DNA of 64,000 nt from Perkinsus marinus ATCC 50983 (GCF_000006405.1 NW_003205389.1:54820-118819), one strand, 5' to 3'. Counted from the stretch's first letter, positions 11,090 to 23,275 are shown. Translations and numbers: made by a program. The notes: a model not told the origin generated them from the letters alone.

Positions 11090-13412
11090 GCTTAGTGCGG
11101 CACCTAGTAGCGGCTCCACGTCACAGGAAGATTTTTTGGGGGAACTGCGTCATAGTAGATATGTGGAGCGAACAATCGGACACGCCTGGGCCTCGTCAGG
11201 TAATGGGAAAGATGCTGTTATGAATAAATTACAGAAGCTCGAAAGAAAGTCTCGGAAGTTAGAGGACAAGTTCCGGTGAGGCCTTCACGTCTCTGGGGTA
11301 GTCTTGAACTGGCTGCACATATGCGGCCTTGGTGCAGTCTGGGGATGACAGACGCGTTTGTCGCTATGCGAGACCTGTTCCGTTGTTGTATGGGAGTATA
11401 TTACCATCTAGGTTTCGCTTGAGCGGGTTCGCCAGAAGAGAAAGTGCTAATAGGGACGCGGCGAACGATGCGCCAGAAGATGAGGTCAGTGACGGCCATA
11501 GGGATCCAACTAACCTTGTATCAGAAAAGTGACCAGAAAAAGACTTCGATGACTGATGAGGAATATCGACGGCGAATAAAAGAGTTGAGGTGATTGTCAG
11601 AGATGTCACGAATGCTGTGTGGGGTGATGATGGTCCAGGGGTATGCATGATACACTGGTGGCGTGTATGGAGTGTATCGAAACCAATACAACTAAGGTGC
11701 TACAAGACCAAGTAAGGGTAGATTCTAAACAGAGTTCAGGGGAGTGTGGTATCCAGGAAAAAGATCTCATGCGGGCCTTCCGAGCTCGAATGCAAGATGT
11801 AGCTCGAGAGCTCGAACACCAGAGGGAACTGAAGGGTGACTACTCGACGGAATTGCAAGCTCGGTAGGAAGACCATCTTGGTCTCTTCCTATGCTTTTCG
11901 CAGTATGGGTGAATATGCAAATGGTGAACTACGTGTGTTGGTAACAATAGCAGAAATTCTGATGAATTTTGAGAACGTTGTTGGTTTTTGTAATATCCTA
12001 CACTGTGTGTGAATTTTCATAATGTAGCCTTGGAAACTCCTGAGGTCAGCTGAGGAAACCACACGTATATTGTTCCGACACTTGTCTGTCGTGGTCAGAC
12101 ATGACGAGATGTTGATGGACCTCCGGGCCAGTCGTGAACTTGCGCAGGTAAGTTCACGCCGTCGCCGCGTGTGCAGAGTCGACTCCTTCTCTCGGTAGTC
12201 GTTCGAGCGGAGGAATGAACAGCTTGAAGGGGAGAGAAAAGGGCTAGCGGAGGCTCTAGAGGCACAAGAAGATGATCGTTGGCGCTTACTCGAGGAACTG
12301 GTCGCTCCTTCACGCAAGAATGACGACCTGTCAAGGACTAGCCTCAGGTTGCCACTAAGCGGGAGTCTGCACGGTTAAAGGACATGATAGAACAGCAAGG
12401 GGAATCCTCTGGGACCAAGGCTGGTAGAGTGATGCTCGTGTACAGGGAACTATCGTTACTCTACCAGGCGCCCCTAAGGTGTCATCAGGATTACCGAGCT
12501 CTGGTACCAGTGGTGGCAGTAACGATGTGCTCCTCGAGAACAGTGGAGGGTCAGGAGGTAGATTAGTATTAATATCGAGAGATGCCTAGAAGGTGTTCCC
12601 AGACCGGGCCAACGCTGATATCGGCGGTGGCTCTACTGCTCGCTCAAGGATGACCAATTCAGCGTATGAGAGGGAGTTGAGATATCGTAAGACCATCGAC
12701 GCGTTGAGAGATCGAATCAACAGTGATAAGTAATCGATTTGCTCATCTCACAATTTGATAATCGATCATAGGCTGTCGCTGAAGTATCTACGGGAAGCCA
12801 TAGACCAGCAGCTGCGACAGCGATCGGAGATTGAAGTGGGAGGCATGCTGATACTAGTGATGCCTATAGTACTGCTACTGCTAGGTGTTCCTCCAGCAGT
12901 GCATTGATGACGTTAAGAACGAGATATCCCTCTATCAGAAGCAACAGTGTCAGAGGGCTACTGGTGACCAGAGGCTCTTCCCTGGGTACTCAGAAGAAGG
13001 TGAGGCTTTCGTTCAGAGGCTAACATTCTGTTATCCTTATATGATAGGTTCTCTGGGACTTGGGGATGCTACATCCATGACCGACAACATTGATACTGTC
13101 CATGACTGTAAGGCAACGCCTTGTGTTCTTGTTCCCAATGTCGCTGTAGTGGACCGGGAGCGGGCGTTGGAGCTGTTGCTGGGACAAGAGAGGATTGTGC
13201 AAGTCCTGCACCAGAAGGTGAGGGCCGAGAATCATCAAGTTGATTTGACGATTCCTCAGATTATGGAAGGCCGCGATCGCCATGATCGATCGATTTATGA
13301 TAACCTTGTCCATGAGCCTAGTGGAAGCTTCCCATCGCAAGTAGATCTGACGGATTCGGACCCCCTGCCGTCCTGGTGGAACGATGACTCTGATGAACTG
13401 GGGAATCAATAG
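11090..13412 (+). CDS. Multi-exon coiled-coil protein, unidentified
   Basis: Successive plus-strand exon-sized frames are rich in Lys, Glu, Arg, Leu and Gln with heptad-like spacing: MNKLQKLERKSRKLEDKFR (ending at a GTGAGG donor, 11279), MRAFRARMQDVARELEHQRE (about 11769), further helical frames to 12760, and a last exon (about 12885-13412). That exon encodes FLQQCIDDVKNEISLYQKQ, then ERALELLLGQERIVQVLHQK, and ends in an acidic tail SWWNDDSDELGNQ. No ATG start could be assigned; the first frame opens just after a TTAG acceptor near 11096, so upstream exons exist. No enzyme motif is visible. It could be a centrosomal, cytoskeletal or tethering protein; composition alone does not decide. Exon borders are only approximate. 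Confidence 0.45.
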
Positions 13413-14668
13413 TGACCATGCCTGGTGCTCATCAAAGGTCGTGTCTAGTCTACTTGATCGTTGCGTTTTACGGAGTACTGTGAGTAAAGCCGGCTGAAGG
13501 GACTACTGCAATATTGAGGTAGTCGGTACCATCATCATCGATCAGCAGAAGTCATTGCACGGCCCAGCGGTGGAGCCTTTTGATCACTATGATGCGATAT
13601 GTTATTCTTATCATCCTTTCCGATCCTAATTTCTCGAAATATTTCTGCTGAATGATGAGTGCATAATATGAAGGCATGGCCTTACCCCGCCAGGAGCACC
13701 ATGTGCATCATTTCAAAGTACTGCATGGTTACTGGCTATTTTAGCGACACCTTCCATGCTAGTAGCTGTTGCTAGGATTGCGGGGACAACATTTCCTATC
13801 GGAACACGCTGATGTGATGATTTTATAGGTGCGACAACATTCATCATGCAAGCTCCCATGATGGTCACAGCCTTCCCTTCTCCCGTATTAGAAATCATAC
13901 TACACTTTCTGAAATCGTTGAGGGTTAGCAGTGGCAGATTCCTCCTTTAGCCCAATGGCCTCGCAGCACTCCCTCTACAGACGATTCAACATAGCAGGGC
14001 CGCTGCTTAGAAGGCGTCCTTTGCTTCCCATGGTGCTGATGTAGATGAGCTCTCATAGTAGTCGTGACACGATAGGTACAGTTGTGGTCCAGAGAAGCTG
14101 CAGTGCGTGGTCTCATCTCGGAAGAGTTGCTCCCCCGCCTTCTACTCTGCAGTGGCCCGGATTATGCGGTAAGCTCTCTTTGTGTTCTAGTCTGCACGAA
14201 GGGTTCATTCCAGATCCGCGATGTGATCCGTGGTAGGCCAGTTAAGCTCCGAGACTCTTTGTCACTTCCAAATGCAGTAGACCCTCGACAACTCTTCCCT
14301 CGATTGGTATCAGCTATCACTCTATTCCTGTGTATTCACGTAGCCTTCTAGTCTTCTGGCTCCACTGGGGTGCAGCAGTACGTCCATTTCACTGTCTCGC
14401 GGGCTGGCATGGATTTACAAGGAGTCCTCGCGACTTTAGCTGGGCATTCGTGAGATATAAACTTCACCACGTAGAGGTCCGGCTAGTGCTGTTTCTATGT
14501 TAGATCAGACTCCCTTCAGTGGGGTCTGATTCACAACCCACACCGTTCATCCTTGTGTACTCAAGTTGTATCTTTACCGTTGGAGGAATGGATTCAGCAC
14601 GTCCTTCCGCGATGGTCTTCTACTAGGGCTGCCATTACTAGTACCGTACTCAGAGCTCCTCCTGCAAA
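13413..14668. other. Mostly unassigned; may hold 5' exons of the PUS7-like gene
   Basis: A plus-strand frame near 14080-14165 (REAAVRGLISEELLPRLLL, then a GTAAGC donor) looks helical and could be an exon of the following gene or of another. The TruD catalytic motif (a GTKDRR-like stretch) was sought here and not found. Confidence 0.3.
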
Positions 14669-16103
14669 GTGATCATATTTATCCCCTCAGGATCTTCCAC
14701 GAACCGGGGTGGCACTTTCGACATCGGCGACGTCGCTGTACAGAGTTTTCCAATAGATGCCTCGCTCTCCAACGGCTACCGTTACGAGCTAACATTACGC
14801 CCCGCGGTGTGGCACGACCCGCAGCTTTCAGACGAGTTCCAAACGACTCCTCAGGCGGGGGTATATGATATATCCAAAGCCTTTGAGAACGTGAGCATTC
14901 GGACATTCACAAAGGGTAAACTAATAGCAGTTTTTTTGCTATGAGTTTGCTTTGCGAGTCGCATATAAAACTCGGAGCAAAAAAATATAAATGCGCCTTG
15001 TAATGATGGACATGTTCCCCTATCCAACCATGGCGATGCATTGACTGTAATCTGATGTTGATCATTAGGGCGTATTCGTACCACCGCCAGAACCCCAAAA
15101 ACCTCCGATTCGAGGATACAGTGGAGTTAAGCAAACGAGCTACAAGGAGTTCCCCTTCGTTGTAAGCGTCACCGTGTGTGGATAATCTCTCGTGGACTTC
15201 CCGTCTCAGAACTACTTCGACTTGCATGCTCTCGACTACCCTCGTTGTCGTGACCATCTTATTGGTTTGGCCGCTCTCACTGGCAACTTCCGTCAAGCAA
15301 TTGGCTTTCTCTTCGCTCGTGGTTACGGCAACATCGACGATGCCTCGAGGGCTTTTGATGCGTATTGGGGGAAACCGCGCTGCTGAATGTTAATCCTGAG
15401 TATACTTCAGTTTTTCTCGAGGAGATTACGTCGTCTGTGCCACCCTACTGCCCGAGAGGTTCCACGCGGCATCCCAGGTTCTCCAGAGCCTCTCTGCCGG
15501 GGCAACCTGGAGGGAAGCATTCTTAGCATGCGAAGCCTCAGAGTAAACCCCCACCGATGCTGCAGGCAGTTCGGAGATGATCGCCTTCTCTCTTTCAGAC
15601 GTTACATATCATCAGGTCTGCGGTGGATATGGAATGGTGTCGCCTCTCGCCGTGTCACCCTTTCCCGATCTGTTCTCCCTGGTGATCTCATCATGCCTCC
15701 TGATGCTGACACACCCTTCATCGTGCAGAACGACGAGGACGCCAGGAGATATACCCTATCACAAGTTGTTATCCCTCTGAATCTCCTCGACAAGTCGCTG
15801 CTACCAACAAGCATCGGGAATTTCCCTTCAGCGATAATAGCGACCATCCACGAAGCTGGTGACTTGACTGAAATTATTCCAAGGGAGAAGTTCAGACCAT
15901 TGGTTTCCCACGCCCGTAGTGTGTACATTGATCCTGTCGATGGAGGTGCCCTTCGTGCCTCATTTACACTCAATAGCGGTAGCTACGCTGATGTTGCTAT
16001 GCGAGAGGTTTGCGGGGACCAGATTCTATGCAAGTCGGAAGAAGGGCCAAGAAAAGTTGAACTCAATTTACTGCGCATGTTTCCAGATATCTGTTTCTTA
16101 TGA
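14669..16103 (+). CDS. TruD/PUS7-family pseudouridine synthase-like protein (5' end unresolved)
   Basis: PUS7/TruD enzymes convert uridine to pseudouridine in tRNA, snRNA and mRNA. The C-terminal exon gives the clearest match: LPGDLIMPPDADTPF, a stretch ending RRYTLSQVVIPL, and FTLNSGSYADVAMREVCGDQ, which fit the conserved PUS7 stretches around the PGD, the DVVLPL-like segment and the SYATMALRE segment. Upstream, an exon with PPIRGYSGVKQTSYKEFPFV joins NYFDLHALD across GTAAGC...CTCAG, in the position of the NYFGLQRFG motif; ALTGNFRQAIGFLFARGYG follows, like the RALLKGNWEEA helix. The exon at 14669-14920 (FDIGDVAVQSFPIDASLSNG, then YRYELTLR) is in the position of the LGxLxGNRFTI strand. The catalytic Asp region should lie further 5' and was not found. 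The degenerate NYFD motif raises the possibility of a divergent or inactive paralogue. Confidence 0.55.
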
Positions 16104-16629
16104 GTATCGTCTATTACGTTATATATTGAGTGTCTGGAAATCATCGATGAAGTACTCAAATGACCAATCGCACATTCATACACTCAATTCCTCGGCATCT
16201 TCCTAATAACGTAATTGTAATTAGGAGGCTTCGCACTTCAAGCTAAATGGTACTAACCGTTCAGTACTACTGAATCACTAGTAGAAGTGTCGACAGTCGT
16301 CATTGATTCTAACCACCCTGACTAACTCAAAGACAGCGCGTTTTGCCCATCATCAGAGAAACTTTGTAACAGCAGGCACTTGCCTTCCCCAACAACCAGC
16401 GATATTGGTAAATCTATATAACAATGCCAATGCGTCGTCAACTTGAGGTAGTGGTAGGACTGCTGCTGAAACGATTACTCATAATGATGATGATAATCCT
16501 GCTGGGGTAGTAGTGGTAGGAAATGTTGTAGAAGGCGCGGTGATGACGTGAAGGGGGCAAGCTCTTATTAGTAGTCGACGATGATGAAGTTTACGTTACG
16601 ACAGTCAAGTCGGATGAAAAAGGGAAGAG
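16104..16629. other. Convergent intergenic region
   Basis: Lies between two 3' ends, the plus-strand PUS7-like gene and minus-strand CBF5. It contains dispersed ATG/CAT-rich stretches (about 16475-16595) and no gene I can support. Confidence 0.45.
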
Positions 16630-18798
16630 TTATGCCTCATCCTCGTCGTCGTGATGATGATGCTTGGACTTCTTCTTTTTCTTCTTCTTTTCGACGGCCT
16701 GAAGCAGAACACTGAAACTCTCAGCCGGTGGGTTTATCTCACTTCCTCATCAGCCTCCTCGGCCTCCTCAACTTCCTCTACAGCACGCTTCTTGTGATGC
16801 TTCTTCTTTTCTAAGGCCAAGAGCAGTAATGACGATTCGACCTCTAAGCTATCTCACCTTTCTTCACCGGCTCCTCCTCTTCCTCAGAGACTCCTCCTTG
16901 GGAGACTCCTTCTTGTCCTCAGCAGGGCACCGGTAAGCTTAGAATCATACCCTCATGCTTCACCAGGACTCAGAGTGTTTTCGTTGGGTCTATGACATGT
17001 CAAGTCCTCAAACAACATCACAGAGTCTTCACTCACCTTCCCTTCTCATCCAACTTGCCGTTGAGGATGAGCTTCTTCTTCTCAGAGGCCCTCGGGCCAT
17101 AACCCCAACGGGAATCATAAGTGTCGCGCTCCATAATGACACGCTTGATAGTTGCCACACAACCTAACCGAGACAGAATCATCCTCGACATACCAATGGG
17201 GCCGATCGTGCTTACCATGGTCAACACTAGCGATGACAGCCGTGGTCATCTGAGCGATGCCCAAGGCGACCGCCTCTCCCTTCGTGGTCATCAACACTAC
17301 GTCCTTGCCGACCTCGATACCATTCTCGAATCGGAGGACCTGAGGAAAGACGTCAAGAAGGATCTACCCGATCCGAGCATATGCTTACACCAACAACCAT
17401 CAACTTAGCACCATAGCAGACAGCGTTGACAGCAGAGTCCTTGAGGACGATACGGGGATAGGAGACGAGGATGCGCTCTGAAAGGGCTCATCAATGGACT
17501 CCGCAAAAGGATAGGGGCTGCTGCTCACCAAGGGGCATGATAGTACGTCTGAGGTACTCCTCGGATCTAGTGCTCTCGTAGACATACCTAATGCAATCGG
17601 TATGATAGGAAGTCCCAAAAGGAAGAGTGGCTACTGAGCATCGAGCAAGTCATGCATGGTGACGAGCTGATCTTGCTCCCCGAGATTTCCAGACCTCACA
17701 CGTCTCAGCTCCTGCATGTGGGCACCCACACCGAGGAGGAGGCCCATATGGACACAGAGGGTTCGGATATAGGTACCTGGTTACGTATACTAACAGTGCA
17801 TATTCGGCGACTGAAAAGACTCACCGGCCTCACAGGAGACGTGGAAGACGGCCATGTGCTTCTCCTCGTCATAGTCGAGCAGCTTGGACCAGTAGATGGT
17901 ACGGATACGGAGCTGACGCTTCACAGCTAAGGCATGAGGGTGATATGATACACGTATGGTGCGCTCGAGGTCCTACCAGCAATGACTGGGGGCCTCTGGA
18001 AAAGGGCACCAGTGAGCTGATCCAAGGCTCGAGTGATAGCAGCCTCTCCACCAGGGTCAGCGTGGAAGCGGACCACACAGACGTACCTTGACGCACAATA
18101 TTGGTTCCTAGGGAATCTCAGATGTATATTACTCTTTTCCCGCGCCTTGTTGGGCTTTCACGAGACGGGTGGCACGGTTGAGGCATACGAGGAGGCAGCC
18201 AGAGACCTAACAATGAGCAGTAGTGACGGATACAACATAGAGGGGAATTACCTTAGGATCGAGAGTGCCAGAATGACCAGTCTTCTCACACTTGAGGATG
18301 CGCTTAATCCAAGCAACGACCTCATGGGAGGAAGGGTTGACCGGCTTATCAAGGTTGCATACGCCGTATAGCAAATGCTGGTCGAGAGGACTACACCGAA
18401 AGATAACACGTGAATAGCTATGGACATCCCCATACGAATCACAGCGTGTAAATTTGCATCATACGCTTTGAGGAGCACACCTAGAGCCTATTGCTCCCCA
18501 TTGACAGTAATGAGGAGCCCAATAGCGAAGTACTCGGTAGAGTCTGGCGTGTCACCAACGACTAGTCCGACTTCCCACCCTACCGATTGAGTGGGGAGCA
18601 GCCGAAGGGCAGAGGAGTGTAGTGTCCGGTGCGCACGTTTAGCCTGTCGTAGTTCTTCAGCAGAAGGGGCCACTCCGAGGTGTTGATCGGAGGGCTCACG
18701 CTGGAAGGCTTTATCATGCAATCCGTAGATTTCTGGGCCTCCGCAGTAGAAGAGGCGGCGACAGCAGCAGTAGGAGCTTCCTTCTTAGTCTTAGCCAT
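16630..18798 (-). CDS. CBF5: CBF5/dyskerin, H/ACA snoRNP pseudouridine synthase
   Basis: Catalytic subunit of H/ACA RNPs, which pseudouridylate rRNA and snRNA in nucleolus and Cajal bodies. The ATG at 18798 gives [10 protein letters not shown], then [20 protein letters not shown] and [20 protein letters not shown] (dyskerin N-terminal motif), ending at a GTAGGG donor (exon 1 18584-18798). Later exons encode [20 protein letters not shown], the catalytic loop HSGTLDPK joined to [16 protein letters not shown] (Asp of TLDP is the catalytic residue), [69 protein letters not shown] and the PUA-region motif [18 protein letters not shown]. The C-terminus is a Lys-rich tail then [10 protein letters not shown]; stop TAA at 16630-16632. 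Introns are short throughout. The only weak join is between exon 1 and the NLDKP exon, where a 16-base exon may lie near 18470. No catalytic residue appears lost. Confidence 0.93.
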
Positions 18799-18943
18799 AC
18801 TACCGACAACAACAGCAGCAGCAGATATACTAAGAATGAGGAGGAGTCGTAGTGAGGCCGACCAGAATTATCCAATGTTTTAGCAACACACACACGCTGG
18901 CTTGCTGCTGTGACTATAGAAGGCCGAAGGGAACGCAAATTTT

Positions 18944-18958
18944 GAGCGGAGCGAAGCG
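18944..18958. promoter_or_regulatory. Shared 15-bp motif upstream of CBF5 (copy 1)
   Basis: GAGCGGAGCGAAGCG, 146 bases upstream of the CBF5 ATG; on the gene's strand it reads CGCTTCGCTCCGCTC. The identical 15-mer lies 68 bases upstream of the VMA16 ATG at 40385-40399. It may be a core-promoter or activator site; two copies only, so this is an inference. Confidence 0.4.
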
Positions 18959-19101
18959 ATTTTTGTTCTGAAATTCATGATTTGCGCTATCAACTTTGCC
19001 ACTGCGAGAGATCCCCGGTTCGATCCCGGCACGTGTCGACTGAATAACACGACAGGCAAAAACTGTGAACAGCAATTATTGTTGGTAAATATTTTGACAT
19101 G

Positions 19102-20850
19102 TCAGCCACTTACGACCCAACTGAGGCATGGACCACCGACTACGACGGAGTAGTCTCCTCTATACTCCAAGCATAATGAGGCGCCAATATACGCCTCCTT
19201 GAGGAGCATCTCACCATCAGTTGTCAAGAGGCCATCAAGCAACTCATTCCGGACTAGCTGCCTCATCGAGTGAAGAGAGAGTAATGAAGCCCGTCTGATG
19301 GACGTCCAGCTGCCGCCACAACTGCTTAACACTGCGAGTGAAGCTCAACTGAAGAGAGGACAGAGGAGTCGGCAACTATTAGCATTTGGACTACGAGCTG
19401 ACTGACGTTTGATCAGTGATTTTGAAAAAACATAGAGCTGTATAGACTGAAGGTCGGAAGGGTGGTCTCTCAAACCATAGGATATGGGTTCGATTCACTC
19501 CGAGCATACTTACCTCTCTAGCGACCCGACAGAACTTCGTAAAAGGTATCTTCCCCTCTCCCTCCACATCCAAACTGTACCGCCAAGCGTTGCTCAAACT
19601 GCCATGCCTGAATCGAATACACTCGCGTGCCCGACTCCCGTGCTGGTTCCATGGTAGACGTCGTGCATCACTCACCTCAACACGAGCTGCTCCTTGAACT
19701 TATTCACCACGCTCGTGCCTACCATGTCCATCGTGGAAGACTTCAGACTGGTCTTGCCGAATATGAACTCCCGAGATCTAAGTAAGAGCATGGAACAATT
19801 AGCTCGGACAACGGGCAGAGAAGGAGAACAGCGAAATGCTGCCTCCCATACCTTCGCGACTGGTCTGCAAGTTCTTCAAGGCCGATGAAGGAGCTTCCCT
19901 GTAAAGTTTGGAAAGACTCCTCCCACGTGGCTTTCAGGCGATCGACTTTCGCTTGCATTTCTTCCAAGGATGGCTCGTAATTATCATGGTACCTACGCCA
20001 CTCAAGGTCTTCATTGTTCGTTGTATACGGCCGAAGCTTCACCATTGCTCCCACTGTCCAACCTGCCCACGTAACTTCTCCACTTCTCGTCTGGCAACCA
20101 CCAGCTCTGCAGATGGGCTTTGCGTTGCCGCCATGTTCTCGAGCTACAAAACCTCAGATGACTGCCATCGTGGCAACTCGGGGAGAAGCCACCTCTGGTT
20201 TCGCTTCCTGCCCTGCTCCTCTGGCATCTCGGAGCTCATCTCTAAGATGTCTTACTTCATCTTCGTGTTCGGCCCGCTCCTGGAAGAGGGTCGATCTGCA
20301 AGGCTATATTGATCTCGGATTGCACCCACTTTCTCCATCTCGAGTTTGAGTTCATCTATCTCGGCCTGTGAGGCACTGACCCTTTCCTGCATATCCTTCA
20401 GCTTCATCAGAGCTGCCCTCAACGCCTTTTCTGAGAGACCGTCAGTCTCAGACTGAGTGTAGTGACGGTCGAGAGAGACGCCTACCCGCCCCAGCAATTG
20501 TCGACCTGGCCAACTGTGGCTTGGCAACTGGTGACGCTGATGGGTCCCCGGCTGCCGAGGACGATGGCGTTCTGTCCATACCTAACAAGGGGAGCTTGCA
20601 GATATTCTTCGTGTGCTTGACATGGGCTGTTCATAACGATGAGCATACCATCGTTGCCAGCACGCGCCTCTTTTCCATTGCGATGTTCTCGATCGGTTCC
20701 CACACGGTCATCCTTGGCTAAGATCTGTGGAGTATCGCGTGACTGCACTCCACCTTGGGTATGGGGTATCCCCTGTTCAGGTTGTGAAAGACTTCCAGTC
20801 GCGGACATAAGTCCAACTGCGCGAGTTGGCAGCATAAGTTCATTGTAATC
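19102..20850 (-). CDS. Alveolate EF-hand / coiled-coil protein
   Basis: Exons on the minus strand, 5' to 3': a probable N-terminal exon with a Met near 20830 (MSATGSLSQPEQGIPHTQGG); a helix near 20420-20270 (LMKLKDMQERVSASQAEIDE, then LKLEMEKVGAIRD); another near 20000-19880 (SLEEMQAKVDRLKATWEESF); and an exon near 19670-19502 with RFRHGSLSNAWRYSLDVEGE followed by GKIPFTKFCRVARE, ending at a GTAAGTATG donor. After about 150 bases of intron a CTTCAG acceptor opens LSFTRSVKQLWRQLDVHQTG and FITLSSLDEAA. The layout HGS-x-RAW-x-x-LD...F-x-EFC-x-A-R then LW-x-x-LD...GFI-x-L is that of degenerate EF-hand pairs that I associate with dinoflagellate and perkinsid proteins. Loop residues are partly lost, so calcium binding is doubtful. 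The end of the gene and its stop are not fixed. Confidence 0.55.
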
Positions 20851-20970
20851 CGTACTTATTGACAAACACGAGATAAGTGTGGGGAATACAGAAAGAGCAG
20901 GAACCATTGTGATAGCACAATGATATAATTCACCTCCAAGGTTTGGTAGAAGTTGTATGGTTTGTTTCAA

Positions 20971-21692
20971 CTTCCCGAGATTAAACCGGGTTTCGGTTGA
21001 GGTCAGTGACCAGCACTAAATTGGCAGTGACCAATGGTCATGGTAATTTTAGTGCAGTCTGACAGACGATTTTGAAAATTTACTGGCAGTTTCAAACTAT
21101 CCTGTCGCATATTCCCATCCGAAGATGACTAGAGGACCATTGATAAGGATGAGAATGGTCTATAAAGGTTATTCAATCCCCAGTTATCAGAGTTCTTCTC
21201 GTGTAAAAATGTATCTTCTCGCAATGATGATAATCTGTGCACTCTAAAGTTGTTGGCAACGGATTTCGGTACGATTTCTCAATCCTCGGCAGAGACTCAA
21301 AGCTGAGGGCTCAACTTTACACTTCATGGCAAATGCATATGCTCGAGTTCAAACATCCTCTTCCCCTCGATACTTGTATTGGAAATGGATGTTGCGCCAA
21401 GAAATTGCGCGCTCGCCCAGCTCATTTTGCATGACAGCTTCAACCTTGTTCTTCCGTTAAACAGCCTACGACGATGAGGAGAGGGGTAGAGAGCCCACAG
21501 ACGGTGGGGAAGTGTGGCAGAGTAGCCCCTCGCCACCATCGCAAATTCACTATTGCCTTTGCTATTGTTGTACCAGGTTGACTATGATTGAGACTTCCAT
21601 GATGTGTGAAGTCCTAGTCTAGTTATGTGTGATCATGTGCGGAGTTCTCGGGCTATTCCTTTAGCTAGACTAGCGTCTCCTGCCCTTATACT
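20971..21692. other. Intergenic region between divergent genes
   Basis: A short frame at 21209 starts with a hydrophobic peptide (MYLLAMMIICAL) and stops at once; it could be the first exon of a small secreted protein whose next exon is near 21237-21434 (with CIGNGCCAKK), but no clean splice pair was found. Otherwise nothing recognised. Confidence 0.3.
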
Positions 21693-22380
21693 ATGTCAAA
21701 AGACCTCTGGCTTCCCAAGGTGGAGTTGGAAAAGAACCCTGAGTATATTCAGTGTCGCGAGTAGGTTCATTATGCTTCTATGTCGTCCTGAGCTTTTGGT
21801 ATTATGTATTCATCGCCTTCCATTAAAAATCCGAGCCCCAAGGCTCCACCGTTGAGACGTTGTGAATTGTTCTCTCATTGCAGGTACATGGCTCGACATC
21901 GCATATCAGAGCTTCTTCACGATCTCTTGGCCTCAGTGGCCTTCCATAAGCCAGAGGGAGGAAGGGAAGGAGTCATGTCCTTCATGGCTCAGCAATTGGA
22001 ACGCCGCGGTACAGAGGGAGCAGAAGCTGGTGGCCTGTTCGATATGAAGGAGATCGAGTCGGTCTTTCACATGGCTGATCTACTCAAGCAGGGCATCATC
22101 ACTCGAGAGCAGGTGGGGGACCGTTGCGTACACCGCAGCCGAGTACGGGTTGGATCCTTCTATCAAGAGACTTCATCGGGACATCCCTCATCTCGGTCAG
22201 TGTCGATCAGCCTTGAAGGCTCTGGCGTGTTCGGCCAGGCAAGAAGAGTTGATTGATGGCGTTCCTGGGGATAAGTCCACAAGCTTGGAGATTCCGCTGA
22301 AGGTCGACTTGTCTACTTTCGTGGAGCTAGCCAGGAAGGCGTTTAGCTTACGAGTGAGATACCACTCACTACCACGTTAA
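21693..22380 (+). CDS. EFCAB10-like protein (RIIa/DPY-30-type dimerisation domain plus EF-hand-like region)
   Basis: Three exons give a complete 158-residue protein: 21693-21760, 21884-22112 and 22201-22380, with GT-AG introns of 123 and 88 bases and consistent phases. The ATG at 21693 starts MSKDLWLPKVELEKNP. The junction of exons 1 and 2 creates REYMARHRISELLHDLLAS, then VAFHKPEGGREGVMSFMAQQ, the RIIa-like helical pair that docks amphipathic helices in cilia. FDMKEIESVFHMADLLKQGI with ITREQCRSALKALA follows, matching the degenerate EF-hand layout of EFCAB10. EFCAB10-type proteins are small axonemal or ciliary proteins, which fits an organism with a flagellated stage. Length is close to the family norm. 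The EF loop lacks most acidic ligands, so calcium binding is unlikely. Called from motif memory; the exon structure itself is well supported. Confidence 0.7.
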
Positions 22381-23242
22381 TTGGAGCCCCCCTCGGCCTT
22401 TAACTCAGGTTGAGGATATAGCCGTGTCGGGATGAGTGTTGCTGTTCATTCATGCTGCGCGCCGAGTATACATGATCACGATGATGTCATGAATATGATA
22501 CTCTGCCGTATGTTGGTCTGTGTTATAGCTATAGGACCTGTAGAGCAGGGACTGCTTTACATGGCTTCTCGAATAACATCAGATGAAAGGTGGCCCAAAC
22601 CGAGAACGACTGGCCTCAACATATCCAGCAACCTCAGTGTTGCTTGTTCTCGCTGTTCATGTTCGTCACAGTTCTCTGGTGGACCAATGGTTCCAATGGA
22701 TCCGTCCTAATTGCCTCCCGAGCCATCACAACTAGACGATGTATTGAATCCATCGGCCAATAAGTTGTCGTGTTGCATAGATATACATGTGACTTGAGAC
22801 GGCCTAGGTCCGTGCATCCCCATGGCGAGGGAGAATGCAACGCCAATTACACTGAGGCCGATGAAGTCAGTCGGTATATCCTCAGGGTGAACGTATACAG
22901 GAGTACGTAACGTGCTATACGTTATGCAAGTTATCAGCATAAACTCGTCTTGCGCAACTTTCTTCAACCGATGAGCGCCGTTGAACTTGGACGTAGTCGG
23001 TTTTCTAAACTTTAGAATCTAAAGTACCAGCTCCCTATCGGTGCTCCATTTTTCAACTCGGTGTAACCATCGACTCCTTTCTAGCTGCTAAATTCTAGAG
23101 AAGCTCATTCGTCTATGATATGAATTTCAAACCATCGATAAATGGGCGAATTTAGCAGCTCGTCATACTATGATGATGAAAAGAAAGCAGTGGAAATGGC
23201 CGCGGCCATCGGTTAACAAGAATAGGACAGTTTGTGACAATC

Positions 23243-23275
23243 TCAAGGTCGTACGTATCATACGTAAGACCTTGA
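23243..23275. repeat. Near-perfect palindrome (15-bp arms, 3-base loop)
   Basis: TCAAGGTCGTACGTA, TCA, TACGTAAGACCTTGA: the arms pair with one mismatch. Transcribed in either direction it would form a stable hairpin. Confidence 0.85.

Noticed and set aside
18985-19042. tRNA-like 3' half with B box GGTTCGATCCC and a loop TTGCCAC like tRNA-Gly(GCC)
   Set aside because: No A box, the anticodon stem does not pair, one T-stem pair is mismatched and no 5' acceptor strand complements ACGTGTC. At most a tRNA fragment.
22707-22967. Minus-strand 86-codon ORF with a hydrophobic segment
   Set aside because: Opens at a non-ATG codon, with no signal-peptide layout and no partner exon.
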